A DNA stretch of 64,000 nucleotides, taken from positions 1-64,000 of the forward strand of contig CBDCEX010000013.1 of assembly GCA_965216025.1 (NCBI GenBank). Reading direction: 5' to 3'. Below the pieces are notes generated by a model. The model searched no databases and was not told the origin of the DNA. It saw nothing but the letters and a program-made list of their open reading frames with translations. The DNA is from JADFQT01 sp965216025. Lineage in GTDB: Bacteria; Chloroflexota; Dehalococcoidia; Lucifugimonadales; UBA3495. Made by a program: the position numbers and the translations under genes. Positions 34,675 through 43,415 of this stretch are shown here, one piece after another; the first letter of the stretch is position 1; each line of letters starts with the position of its first letter.

Positions 34675-36009
34675 CTACACCCGCAGTATTTCCAGCTTCT
34701 CAAAGTTGTTGGTCCCGTCGCCGTTGCGGCCCGGTTGTTTCGCCTTTGCCGGAATATGGTCCACCACCGCTTGCAGGTAATCCAGAGCCAGTCGGGGCAG
34801 TAGGAAGTTCTGCCTCACCTTCTCCCTGGCGGCTTGGCCCAGCCGAGCCCGCAGCTTCGGAGCACGCAAGAGCCTGACGATGCGCTGAGCGCATTCCTCG
34901 GGGGAGCTCACCAGGTGACCGTTTTTACCATCATCAATTTGCAGACGGATCCCCCCCACATCCCCTCCTATTACCGGTCGTCCCTTCCACATTGCCTCGG
35001 AAACGGTTAGCCCGAAGCCTTCCCTGGTCGACTTTTGAATGATCACCGAGGAAGCAACCTGGAAGGCGTTTACCACCTGGTCTACGGAGCCCGGCAGTCC
35101 GGTGGGATCAAAATAAAGGTGGATGTCCGGGTCCTCCGCCGCTAGCTCGGTGACGCTTTGTAGCACTCCCAAACCCTCTGGGTCGTCGGTGGCCTGGCTC
35201 AGTCCCAGCATGGCGAGCTGCAAACCGGGAACGGCTTTCTTTGCCAACCGAAAGGCCTGAACCACCCCCCAGGGGTCCTTCCACAGGTCGAATCGGGAAA
35301 CCTGGGTCACCAAGGGGCGATCCGGGTCCACGCCCATAGCGGCCACCAGTTTCCAAGCTTCCTCTTCTCCCAGCGGCGTGTTCTTCACGGTCAATGGGTC
35401 GATGGCCGGGGGAACTATGTGTATGGGGATTTCCGGCCCCAATCCGGCCGGAACGTAGGACTGAAGCGAAAATAGCAGCCCGTCGTAATCTCTGGTCAGC
35501 GGCTGAAGAGACTCCATTATCCGAAGATTGGGTGCAGTCAAGTCAATATGACAGACCCAAAGCCGCACCTCATCAGCCTCCCTGGACAAAACTTGGGCCA
35601 AGGGCAAGAGTTGGGGATCGTGCAAAAACCAGACATCGGCCTTCAAGTCCCGAGCCTGTATGTCCTGGGCGACCTGGCGGAGGGTTCCGTGGTAGGTTTC
35701 CCATTCCTGAGGGCTCAGCTCTCCTTCGGCTCCTTGGAGCAAGTTGTGAATTTTCTTGGTTACTAGAAAAAACTCCGGCTCTGGGTTGATCACAATCCTT
35801 TCGGTCTCGACCCCCAGAGAGTTCATGAAAGGCACCAAGGATTGAAGTATCTCCGCCACACCTCCACCGACCGCGGTACTGTTGACGTGGACAAACCTCA
35901 GATGTTGGACTTGGTGCGCCAGGGTAATCAGATTGTCTACCAGCTGGGAGGGCAGGAGGGGTATGTAGTCATCGATGGTAACTGCCGGGTGAGTCAGTCT
36001 AACAAGCAT
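34675..36009 (-). CDS. GT4 glycosyltransferase, trehalose synthase (TreT)-like
   Basis: A 444-residue GT-B glycosyltransferase. It has the N-terminal acceptor domain (VHVNSTAVGGGVAEIL near 42-57, DVWFLHDPQLLPLAQ) and the C-terminal donor domain (VTQVSRFDLWKDPWGVVQAF, IIQKSTREGFGLTVSEAMWKGRPVIG with the nucleotide-sugar-binding Glu pair). This combination, including GGGVAE at the start and the QKSTREGFG motif, is typical of trehalose glycosyltransferring synthase, which joins glucose to NDP-glucose. Substrate is inferred from family and not certain. The start is ATG at 36009 and an unassigned GC hairpin lies in the leader. No other trehalose genes are nearby. Confidence 0.82.
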   Translation of the reverse strand: MLVRLTHPAVTIDDYIPLLPSQLVDNLITLAHQVQHLRFVHVNSTAVGGGVAEILQSLVPFMNSLGVETERIVINPEPEFFLVTKKIHNLLQGAEGELSPQEWETYHGTLRQVAQDIQARDLKADVWFLHDPQLLPLAQVLSREADEVRLWVCHIDLTAPNLRIMESLQPLTRDYDGLLFSLQSYVPAGLGPEIPIHIVPPAIDPLTVKNTPLGEEEAWKLVAAMGVDPDRPLVTQVSRFDLWKDPWGVVQAFRLAKKAVPGLQLAMLGLSQATDDPEGLGVLQSVTELAAEDPDIHLYFDPTGLPGSVDQVVNAFQVASSVIIQKSTREGFGLTVSEAMWKGRPVIGGDVGGIRLQIDDGKNGHLVSSPEECAQRIVRLLRAPKLRARLGQAAREKVRQNFLLPRLALDYLQAVVDHIPAKAKQPGRNGDGTNNFEKLEILRV

Positions 36010-36258
36010 ACGGGCGTTTACCTACTTTCGGACGCCTGTCTTTTCGCAGGCGCGCATTATGGGGGTTCCAAATGTCTGTTCGACATCTTAAACCTGGCAA
36101 TATGATTTCATTTTTTGGTTTTATCTGCAATGCTAATGACTTCGATTAGCTGGTGATTTTGTTGGAGGGGGCGGGCAATCCGATTCAGCGAGCCCATAAA
36201 CCGTGGAGACCCCATGCCCCCTGACTAGCACTAAAGCGGCATTTATCAGGCATTGCCC

Positions 36259-36309
36259 TCACCCCCATCCTAACCTTCCCCTCGATGGGGAAGGTTAGGA
36301 TGGGGGTGA
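36259..36309. repeat. Long perfect palindrome (dispersed hairpin family)
   Basis: Twenty-three-base arms, TCACCCCCATCCTAACCTTC continuing to 36281, pair with 36287-36309 around the loop TCGAT. Related sequences occur at 33098, 46950, 60240 and 62646. It lies in the 330-bp gap between the TreT-like gene and the IS630; no gene was found in that gap. Confidence 0.85.
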
Positions 36310-36341
36310 TATGGTTTTTCGCGACTGCGACTGCGGTACTA

Positions 36342-37571
36342 AACCAAAGCTAAGGTGAAACCTACATAAAGCGAACCCGAAGAGGAGTTGCGATCTTCTG
36401 TAAAAGAAGTCGATTGGCGGTGGTGGAAGGGATGACAGGAAATAGTGCAACTCCTGGAAGGGTGGCAACTGGATGTAGGCGACTTACGGGAAAGGATGTA
36501 TCGGGCGCCAACACCTCGGGAGCGAGAGCGATGGCATGGGCTATGGTTGTTGGCCCAAGGGTGGTCGGCCACTCAAGTGGCTGAGGCTTTGGAGAGAGAG
36601 CCTCATACCATCGGAAACTGGCTGGACAACTTTCGCCAAGGCGGGGCCCAAGGTTTGGTCTTTGAGCAGACTGGGGGTTCCCCCCCGTCTTGAACCGAGG
36701 TCAACAGAACCAACTGAAGTCTGCGGTGCAAAATCCGCCTGGGGAGGCGGGGATTGAATTGTCCAACTGGAACTGGAAAGTAGTAAGGCAATTTCTCAAG
36801 CAGAGCTTTGACCTGGGGCTGAGTCGGAGCAGTTGCTTGAACTACCTCCATCGGTTGGGCTTCGTGCTGAAGCGACCCAAGAAACGCCTCCTGAAAGCCA
36901 AGGATGAAGAACGGAAAGCCTTCGTCCTCCAGTACAGCCAAATCCGAGAGGAGGCCCAAGAGAGTGGAGCCAAGATCTTCTTCGTGGATGAAGCCCACTT
37001 TCGGGCCGATGCCCACCTGCGAGGCAAATGGGTACTCAAGGGAGAGGCAGCGCTGGTGGACTCCACCAGTCCCCGGTGGGGAGAGAAGGCCTGCTACTAC
37101 TCGGGAGTTTGTCTGGAGACTGGGGAGGTGGAAGCCATGGAAATAGCTGGAAACAGCAATGCCGAGACCTCCACCGCCTTTTTACAGCAGCTAAGAGCAA
37201 ACCATCCTGGACCTCTGGTAGTAATCTGGGACAATGGGCCAGCCCACCGAGGAGCAGCGATTCGCAGCTATTTGACCACTCCTGACTTGCATCTGAGGTT
37301 GGTGGCCTTACCGGCCTACAGTCCAGACTTCAACGCCGACGAAGCCGTCTGGGACTGGGCCAGAGAAGAGGTCACGGCCAACGAATGCCTGGGAACAAAA
37401 GCCAAAGTCCAAGAGAAGATGAATCAATTCTTCGGCGGGCTAATTCATCGTAAGGATGAAGGGAAACATCGCTGCCCAACCCGGTTACAGGCCCGAGCCG
37501 ATGCTTTGATCTTTACACCTGCCGTGCCTTTGCCATCACTGCCCAATGTAGTTCCCACCTTGGCTTTGGTT
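36342..37571 (+). mobile_element. IS630-family element, copy A
   Basis: A 1230-bp element with ends AACCAAAGCTAAGGTG and AACCAAAGCCAAGGTG (right end complemented), flanked by TA at 36340-36341 and 37572-37573 in the context C-TA...TA-G, so the target was CTAG. That CTAG is the left boundary of the family A miniature element at 37574. A near-identical copy B is at 49242-50467. Confidence 0.92.
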
Positions 37572-37574
37572 TAG
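36445..37574 (+). CDS. IS630-family transposase in two overlapping frames (copy A)
   Basis: The first frame (36445-36693) encodes the helix-turn-helix part (ATQVAEALEREPHTIGNWLDNF). The second (to 37574) encodes the catalytic part: IFFVDEAHFRAD, VVIWDNGPAHRGAAIR and VALPAYSPDFNADEAVWDWA, the DDE residues of IS630. A -1 step at C_CCC_CCG (36681-36687) fuses them. The final stop TAG at 37572-37574 consists of target bases (TA plus G of CTAG), so the transposase has no stop of its own. The GTG at 36445 is used; compared with copy B a one-base insertion upstream removes the ATG from this frame, so translation may be impaired. Confidence 0.85.
36681..36687 (+). promoter_or_regulatory. Probable programmed -1 frameshift site (IS630 copy A)
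   Basis: The heptamer C CCC CCG is set exactly in the zero frame (codons TCC CCC CCG), matching the X XXY YYZ rule. The first frame ends two codons later at TGA and the catalytic frame is -1. The same heptamer in the same frame occurs in copy B at 50123-50129. Frameshifting is known in IS630 elements; it is inferred here. Confidence 0.7.
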
Positions 37575-37745
37575 AAGTCTGGCCGGAAAGCCATTGGCCG
37601 GGTTTTGCGCTACGCGAAGCAGACGTATTCAAGACTTATATGGCATGGTGGTGCATGTAATACGTTGCAACACCCACTATGCCATCGATAATCGACGTTA
37701 AGAAAACGCTGGCCTAGGGGGAATCGAGGTTTCCGGCCAGACTTC
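37574..37745. repeat. Miniature inverted-repeat element, family A, copy 2
   Basis: A 172-bp relative of the element at 16-188, with well-preserved ends GAAGTCTGGCCGGAAAGCC and the complement of GAAGTCTGGCCGGAAACC. TA lies at both sides (37572-37573 and 37746-37747). Its left CTAG received IS630 copy A and its right CTAG received the IS701 element, so it is the oldest of the three. Confidence 0.85.
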
Positions 37746-37764
37746 TAGTACTACAACGACGGGT

Positions 37765-39140
37765 TTAAGGTGGCGGCTCCATCCTGCTTTCGCGGCGGGT
37801 GGAGCGGCGTCTCTCGTGGGAACGGCGAGCCCGTTCGTTGCGTAGCTGCGTATCCTCCAGCCACAACAGCAATTGATCGGGCCCGAACTGCTCCCGGGGC
37901 AGCATCTCCCGCACCACCCGGTACACCTGTGGCCTCGTGATCCGGGGCATCTTTTTCCCCCCCAATCCTGCTGCAGGCTCAGCAGGAACGCTCCACCCAG
38001 CAGGCACATGGCTATGTGGTGATGCCACCCTGCCCAGCTGCGGGTCTCGTATTCGTCCAGCCCCACGTCACCCTTCTCAGTCTCGAACTCCGTTTCAATG
38101 CGCCACCTGGACCCACCCACGTAGGCCAGAGTCTCCAAGGTTGTGCCCTCGGGAGCGTTGGACAGGTAGTAGCGGGGCTCGCTGCCGTCCAGGTTCCGGC
38201 GCCAGACGGCCCACAGTTCCTCGCCGGGCTTGCGCCTCCTGGTGGCCCGCACCCGCTGGGCACTGAACCGGTAGGTGCGCGGCCCCTGGCTTCCCTGGGC
38301 CACCGTTATCTCCCGCCAAGCCTCATCCGGCAGTTCATCACCGCGCTGCTCCATGGTCCGCCGCTGCCCAGGCCGCAGCTTGGGTTTGCGGGGGCGGCCG
38401 AACCCCGGATATTCCGGACTGGTCCAAGCCGGGTCCAAGGGCCAGACCGTAGTGCCGCCCGGAACGTCCAGCACGTAGCGCATCCCCAGGGCCGCCAGTC
38501 CCTCCCGGAAGGTCGGCGACATCCCGAAGGCGTCGTCTCCGGCAACCCACTCGGCCCTGAGGTAGCCCAACTCCAGGACCCGCTCCAGCATCTCCAGGGC
38601 CAACTCCGTCTTTGACCGGTAGTTCCGCCGGTCCTCCGGCACACCCGCCGCAGCACACCGGTCCTGGTCGGAGGTCCAACTCTTGGGCAGATACAGCCGC
38701 TTGTCCACCAACGCCCGGCCCAGCGGGCTGACGTAGGCCAGGAACATCCCACCCTGGCAGTTGGCCACCTTGCCCAGCCTGCCGCAGTACTGCCGGGCCA
38801 CTCCCGCCGATTTCCTGCCCTGCTTGGGGAAGTCGCTGCCATCGAACACCCACACCGCCTCCGGGTGTCCCAGCCTGGGGGCCAAGTATTCCTGCAACCG
38901 CCCTATGACTGTCTCATCGGACCACCGGGCCTCGGTGAGAAAGCGCTGCATCGCCCGGGCCGAGATGCCCACCGATTCCGAGAGATTCTCGGCGTTGCGC
39001 CGCTCCTGGTCCTGCACCAGCAGCGCCTGAAGGTAATTCCCGCTGTGATCCCGCCACTGCTTGCGGCCGAAGGAGGCCGCAAAGAAGGCGTGGAATTCCT
39101 GAAGGCTGTCGTAGACCCGCTCGAAGCTCGCCGCATCCAT
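37765..39140 (-). CDS. IS701-family transposase with a -1 frame break near the 3' end
   Basis: The main frame carries the family core: VFDGSDFPKQGRKSAGVARQ, YCGRLGKVANCQGG, EWVAGDDAFGMSPTF and SRWRIETEFETEKGDVGLDEYE with the DDE residues, to WGGKRC near 37950. Past this point the main frame becomes an unrelated tail. The -1 frame gives GGKKMPRITRPQVYRVVREM through LLLWLEDTQLRNERARRSHE, the normal family ending, to a stop at 37765. The break falls at G_GGG_GGA (37956-37962), a correct -1 heptamer. It may be programmed or a homopolymer error or mutation. The ATG at 39140 is preferred. Confidence 0.85.
37956..37962 (-). promoter_or_regulatory. Candidate -1 frameshift heptamer (IS701)
   Basis: On the minus strand the zero-frame codons TGG GGG GGA contain G GGG GGA, allowing both tRNAs to re-pair in the -1 frame (GGG GGG). 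This joins the transposase core to its normal C-terminal end. Only one copy is present here, so an indel in the seven-G run cannot be excluded. Confidence 0.5.
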
Positions 39141-39201
39141 CACCCAAACCACCCAACATCATCTGTCCAGCCATCCTACCAGACAACTCGTCGTTGTAGT
39201 A

Positions 39202-40011
39202 CTAGGCGCCGGGCCAAGCCCACAACACCAGAGATCCGGCCCCAGCCACAGCGCAGTAACCGGAAAACCACCAGAGCCGTCCTCGTTCCAGCCACCGCAT
39301 CAGCCAATGGATGGCGATGAAACCGGAGGCGAAGGCTACTGCGGCCGCCGCTGTTATATCTAGTACGTCACCTCCGGATATTTTGGGTTCCTGCAAAAAA
39401 GAAAACGCCGATGCGGCCAGCAAGGTGGGTATGGCCAGCAGGAAGGAGTACTCCGCGGCGGAGGTGCGGCTCTGTCCCACCCATAAAGCGACCACTATGG
39501 TTATTCCGCTGCGGGAGATGCCGGGCAGTATGGCGATGCCCTGGGCCAATCCCACTATCAGGGCCACCTTCCAGCTCAGCTGCCACAGTGAGTTGCCAGC
39601 CAGGGGGTTACCAGGGGACTGGGGCCGGAGGAACCTGATAGACAGTAGGATAACCGAGGTAACCAGCAGCATGGCGCCGCTCAGGCCGGGCGAATCGAAG
39701 GCTGTCGGGATCCACGGACTGATCAGCAGTCCCACCACGGCGGTAACGCCGAACCCCAGGACCAGCATCAGGACTAGCCGGCGCGCAGCCCAATCTTTCT
39801 GAATCCCGGAGAGAATCTCCCAGAGCCGCCTGCGGAAGTAGATGATTACCACCAGGGTTGTAGCCAGGTGCACCACTGTTTCCAGCACCAACCCAGGCGA
39901 GTCATAGCGCAAGAGATGGGAGACCAGGACCAGATGGCCAGAGCTGGATACCGGCAGGAATTCGGTCAGGCCCTGAACCAGACCCAATATTAAGGAGGAG
40001 ATAGATGGCAT
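39202..40011 (-). CDS. uppP: Undecaprenyl-diphosphatase (UppP/BacA)
   Basis: A 269-residue multi-pass membrane enzyme that recycles undecaprenyl pyrophosphate to the monophosphate carrier for wall synthesis. The two signature segments are present: GLVQGLTEFLPVSSSGHLVL (active-site Glu and Ser/His) and AILPGISRSGITIV. About eight hydrophobic helices are seen. The TAG stop lies in the CTAG duplicated by the IS701 element, so the protein end is intact but its downstream region is now mobile DNA. glmS lies 40 bp upstream on the same strand. Confidence 0.95.
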   Translation of the reverse strand: MPSISSLILGLVQGLTEFLPVSSSGHLVLVSHLLRYDSPGLVLETVVHLATTLVVIIYFRRRLWEILSGIQKDWAARRLVLMLVLGFGVTAVVGLLISPWIPTAFDSPGLSGAMLLVTSVILLSIRFLRPQSPGNPLAGNSLWQLSWKVALIVGLAQGIAILPGISRSGITIVVALWVGQSRTSAAEYSFLLAIPTLLAASAFSFLQEPKISGGDVLDITAAAAVAFASGFIAIHWLMRWLERGRLWWFSGYCAVAGAGSLVLWAWPGA

Positions 40012-40051
40012 GTCAGGCCCATCTATTCTAAGACCTGCTCAGGTGTCCGGC

Positions 40052-41914
40052 CTATTCAACCGTTACCGATTTGGCCAGATTCCTCGGTTGGTCCACGTCG
40101 CAGCCGCGCCGCACCGCTATATGGTAGGCCAGCAGCTGGAGCGGCAGCGTGGTGACCAGCGGCACTAGAGCCTCGGGGACCGGGGGGATAAAAATGGATT
40201 CATCCACTTCCGCCGCCAACTCTTCGTCGCCCTCCGTCAATACCGCGATGACCACGCCATCGCGAGCCTTCACTTCCCGGATGTTGCTGACCATCTTGTC
40301 GTACAGCTTATCTTGGGGAGCCAGAGCAAGCGTGGCCATCTGGCGGTCGATCAGGGCGATCGGCCCGTGTTTCATCTCCCCAGCCGGGTAGCCCTCGGCG
40401 TGGATGTAGCTGATTTCCTTAAGCTTGAGGGCGCCCTCCAGGGCGATGATAGCGTTCATACCTCGCCCCAAGAAGAGGAAGTTGTTGTAAACGTTGAGCC
40501 GGCGGGCCAGGTCCTGGTATTTTTCGGCGCCGGCCAATACCTCCCCCAAGAGGCGGGGGCAAAGCGCCAGCTCATCAACCAGCTGGCGGGTATCTGAGTC
40601 GGTTAGAAATCCCCTTACCTGGCCCAGATAGGCTGCCAGCAGGGTCAATATGGTAAGCGACGCAATGAAGGTTTTGGTGCTGGCCACTCCTACTTCGATG
40701 CCGGAGCGCATATAAAGGGACCCTTCGGCCAACCTGGTAGCCTGGCTTCCTTCGGTGTTGCAGATGGTAATCAGCCGGGCGCCCCGCTCTTGCGCCTCTT
40801 GCATGGCTGCGATGGTGTCGGCCGTTTCTCCCGACTGACCTATGGAGACAACCAGCGTCTGGCTGTTAATCACCGGGCTGCGATATCTAAACTCGGAGGA
40901 GCTGTCAGCCTCCGCTGGCAATCCGGCCCAGCGCTCCACCAGGTGTCGCCCGACCATAGCCGCATGCAAGCTGGTTCCGCATCCAATCAACACCACCTTG
41001 TCCAGGCTGCGAATATCGGGGTCGGAAATGGGGAAGTCCGGCAGCACCACCCGGCCTTCCGTGAAATCCACCCTCTCCCGCAGGGCTCCGGACACGGCCT
41101 GGGGTTGCTCCATGATCTCCTTTAGCATGAAGTGGCGGTGACCGCCTTTGTCGATATAAAGGTCCTCCGGAGAGACCCGAGCCGGCTGCTTCTCCAGGGA
41201 ATTTCCGTCCAAATCCTGGTACCGGACAATCTCCCTGGTGATTACGGCCATCTCTCCAGACTCCAAGAACACCACACGCTGCGACGAAGAATTACTCCCG
41301 AGCAATGGCAACGCCGCGGCCAGGTCGCTTCCGACTATGCCCTGTCCCTTATGGTGGGCTACCACCAGGCCTCCGGCGTGACCCAGCCGAAGGGCACAGA
41401 GCACCGGTTCATCCCCAGGCAACATCGCGGCAATGGCTTGGGACCCCCGCAGCAGCCCGGCCATTTCCCGGCAAGCCCGCTCCAGGCTGTAACCTTGAGA
41501 CAGGCCCTCTTCAATAAGATGGGCTATTACCTCAGAATCGGTCTCCGAGGAAAAGTGGTGGCCTCTCCTCTGCAGGCCCCGCTTCAACTCCAGGAAGTTC
41601 TCCACAATACCGTTGTGGACCACGGCTACCCGCTGCTGACATTCGGTATGCGGATGGGCGTTGGCGTGGGACGGCGCTCCGTGGGTTGCCCAGCGGGTGT
41701 GCCCCAACCCCACCGTTCCTCGGGGAACGCCCGATTGGGGGTTGTCCAACAGGCCTTTAACCTTGCCTACCGTTTTCCGAAACTCCAGCTTGCCGTCCGG
41801 GTCCATTACGGCGATACCAGCGCTGTCGTAGCCCCGGTACTCGAGCCGTTGCAGGCCTTCCAGAATTATCGGCCAAGCTTCCTGGTTACCTACATATCCG
41901 ACAATTCCGCACAT
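40052..41914 (-). CDS. glmS: Glucosamine-6-phosphate synthase (isomerising)
   Basis: A 620-residue enzyme making glucosamine-6-phosphate from fructose-6-phosphate and glutamine, the first step to UDP-GlcNAc. The ATG at 41914 is certain because the next residue is the catalytic Cys (MCGIVGYVG); a longer frame upstream is not used. The class II glutaminase domain (GHTRWATHGAPS, NGIVENFLEL) is followed by two SIS sugar-isomerase domains (IGCGTSLHAAMVG, VSIGQSGETADTIAAM, SYIHAEGYPAGEMKHGPIAL) and ends in the family QPRNLAKSVTVE. It lies between uppP and yvcK, consistent with an envelope precursor block. No glmS ribozyme was recognised upstream. Confidence 0.97.
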   Translation of the reverse strand: MCGIVGYVGNQEAWPIILEGLQRLEYRGYDSAGIAVMDPDGKLEFRKTVGKVKGLLDNPQSGVPRGTVGLGHTRWATHGAPSHANAHPHTECQQRVAVVHNGIVENFLELKRGLQRRGHHFSSETDSEVIAHLIEEGLSQGYSLERACREMAGLLRGSQAIAAMLPGDEPVLCALRLGHAGGLVVAHHKGQGIVGSDLAAALPLLGSNSSSQRVVFLESGEMAVITREIVRYQDLDGNSLEKQPARVSPEDLYIDKGGHRHFMLKEIMEQPQAVSGALRERVDFTEGRVVLPDFPISDPDIRSLDKVVLIGCGTSLHAAMVGRHLVERWAGLPAEADSSSEFRYRSPVINSQTLVVSIGQSGETADTIAAMQEAQERGARLITICNTEGSQATRLAEGSLYMRSGIEVGVASTKTFIASLTILTLLAAYLGQVRGFLTDSDTRQLVDELALCPRLLGEVLAGAEKYQDLARRLNVYNNFLFLGRGMNAIIALEGALKLKEISYIHAEGYPAGEMKHGPIALIDRQMATLALAPQDKLYDKMVSNIREVKARDGVVIAVLTEGDEELAAEVDESIFIPPVPEALVPLVTTLPLQLLAYHIAVRRGCDVDQPRNLAKSVTVE

Positions 41915-42074
41915 GGCTGCTCCGTGGCGCTGGCTGGTGGGATCGGTGGGTTGGAACCGCGACGGGGGAAGGGGGCGCCAGTGGAAATGCCGGAACCGAT
42001 TCCCCACAAGGAGGGTGTTTAGAATGTTGCTGCCCTTTTATTAACAGGAGGAGCTTTTTACCCGCACTCTCCGG

Positions 42075-43094
42075 TTAGCTCTCCTGGTTTTCGACTCCGG
42101 CGAGAGACTCTTTTGGAGAGGAGCAATCATCGCCGATAATCTCCATAATTGCGCTGCCCAAGGCCAGCGGGTCATGGCGCAGATACACCCCGGCGGCAAG
42201 TATGGGCCGGGTAATCACCCTCCGGACCACCTGTTGACAGCCCTCAGAATCCAGCTCCACCGGCAGCTGACCATCGGAAGTGTACCGCTGCAGCAGTCTT
42301 TCCGGGTAAGGTGCATCATTAAATAACAGGTAATCCAGGGGCTCGGTGGTGCCCAGATAAGCCATGAGCAACCTGGCAAAATCCGAGGCCTGAAAGCCGT
42401 CCGACTCTCCCGGCTTGGTCATCAGATTGCAAACGTGGATCTTTATCGCCTTGGAGGCCAGGATGGCTTCCGAAACGTCCTCTACCAGCAGATTGGGCAG
42501 CACGCTGGTGTAAATATCCCCCGGTCCCAATATAATGGCGTCGGCCTGTTCGATGGCCTCCAAAACCGGCGAGTACACGTAGGCCGTGGGGTCAAGCCGC
42601 ACGTAGTCGATGCCAATATTCAGGTTTTCCCGCCGCAGGTCAATGGCGGATTCACCGGCCAATTCAGTGCCGTCGTCCAGTCTCGCCACCAGATTCGACC
42701 TGGTGAGGGTAACCGGGAGGACCTGACCTGCCACTCCCAGCATCTGGGAGGCCGCATCAATGGCGGTTATCGTATTCCCGGTTACTTCCGTCAAGGCGGT
42801 CAGCACCAGATTGCCGAAGTTATGTCCGCTAAGGCCGTTACCCGAGTTGAAACGGTAATCGAACAACCGGCGCATGAATTGGCCGTGCGCATCCTCTGCG
42901 GCCAGCGCAATCAGGCATTGGCGGATATCACCGTGGGGGAGCTGGCCCAACTCTTCTCGGAGCCTGCCGGAGCTGCCTCCGCTGTCGGTCATGGCCACCA
43001 CGGCCGAGAGGTTACAATCCTCGTTCTTCAGCCCGGTAAGCGTGGTACGATTACCGGTGCCACCGCCCACCACCACTATGTTCTTTCTGCTCAT
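42075..43094 (-). CDS. yvcK: YvcK/CofD-family protein (gluconeogenesis factor type)
   Basis: A 339-residue protein of the CofD/YvcK family with the nucleotide-binding start VVVGGGTGNRTTLTGLK, the VAMTDSGGSSGRLREELG segment, NLVLTALTEVTGN and AIILGPGDIYTSVLPNLLV. In bacteria YvcK binds UDP-sugars and affects envelope shape and growth on gluconeogenic carbon. The location next to glmS and uppP fits an envelope role. F420 synthesis (CofD) is less likely because no other F420 genes are present. The gene is divergent from the mutase gene across a 320-bp gap, which should hold both promoters. Confidence 0.88.
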   Translation of the reverse strand: MSRKNIVVVGGGTGNRTTLTGLKNEDCNLSAVVAMTDSGGSSGRLREELGQLPHGDIRQCLIALAAEDAHGQFMRRLFDYRFNSGNGLSGHNFGNLVLTALTEVTGNTITAIDAASQMLGVAGQVLPVTLTRSNLVARLDDGTELAGESAIDLRRENLNIGIDYVRLDPTAYVYSPVLEAIEQADAIILGPGDIYTSVLPNLLVEDVSEAILASKAIKIHVCNLMTKPGESDGFQASDFARLLMAYLGTTEPLDYLLFNDAPYPERLLQRYTSDGQLPVELDSEGCQQVVRRVITRPILAAGVYLRHDPLALGSAIMEIIGDDCSSPKESLAGVENQES

Positions 43095-43415
43095 GTACCG
43101 ATTACCAGCCGACTACCGTCTATACAGATGGGATGAGGATAGCGATTTGCCTAGATACGGGCCGTAGTATAGGTATCCCTTCAATTCAGTGTCAAGGTAT
43201 TTGACCCGGCGCTAAACTCCTCTTCGGAGGCCAGGCGCTGACCGGCAGGCCATTGCGGTTGCCGGTAAAAGCGGAGACCCGGCAGTGGCTAGCAGCAACG
43301 GCCGACTCCTTGAGTGCCGCGGTACATTAAAGATACAATGATAAAAGACCCTGGGGCGCCAATATTCCCCAATCGGCCCCGCAATTCCGGCACCAAGCCT
43401 GCCCGGGAGGAACCG

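Larger units (their letters stand above)
37749..39201 (-). mobile_element. IS701-family element
   Basis: A 1453-bp element with ends TACTACAACGACGGGTT and TACTACAACGACGAGTT (right end complemented), flanked by a 4-bp duplication CTAG at 37745-37748 and 39202-39205. IS701 elements are known to duplicate YTAR-type tetranucleotides, which CTAG fits. The right-hand CTAG is also the stop codon of uppP, and the left-hand CTAG closes the family A miniature element. Confidence 0.92.

Noticed and set aside
36010..36060. Riboswitch-like leader before the TreT-like gene
   Set aside because: There is one GC hairpin (GCCTG...CAGGC) but no match to a known riboswitch core that could be argued from sequence.
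41915..42074. glmS ribozyme upstream of glmS
   Set aside because: The leader is short and lacks the recognisable pseudoknot core; part of it could also be read as an upstream extension of the frame.
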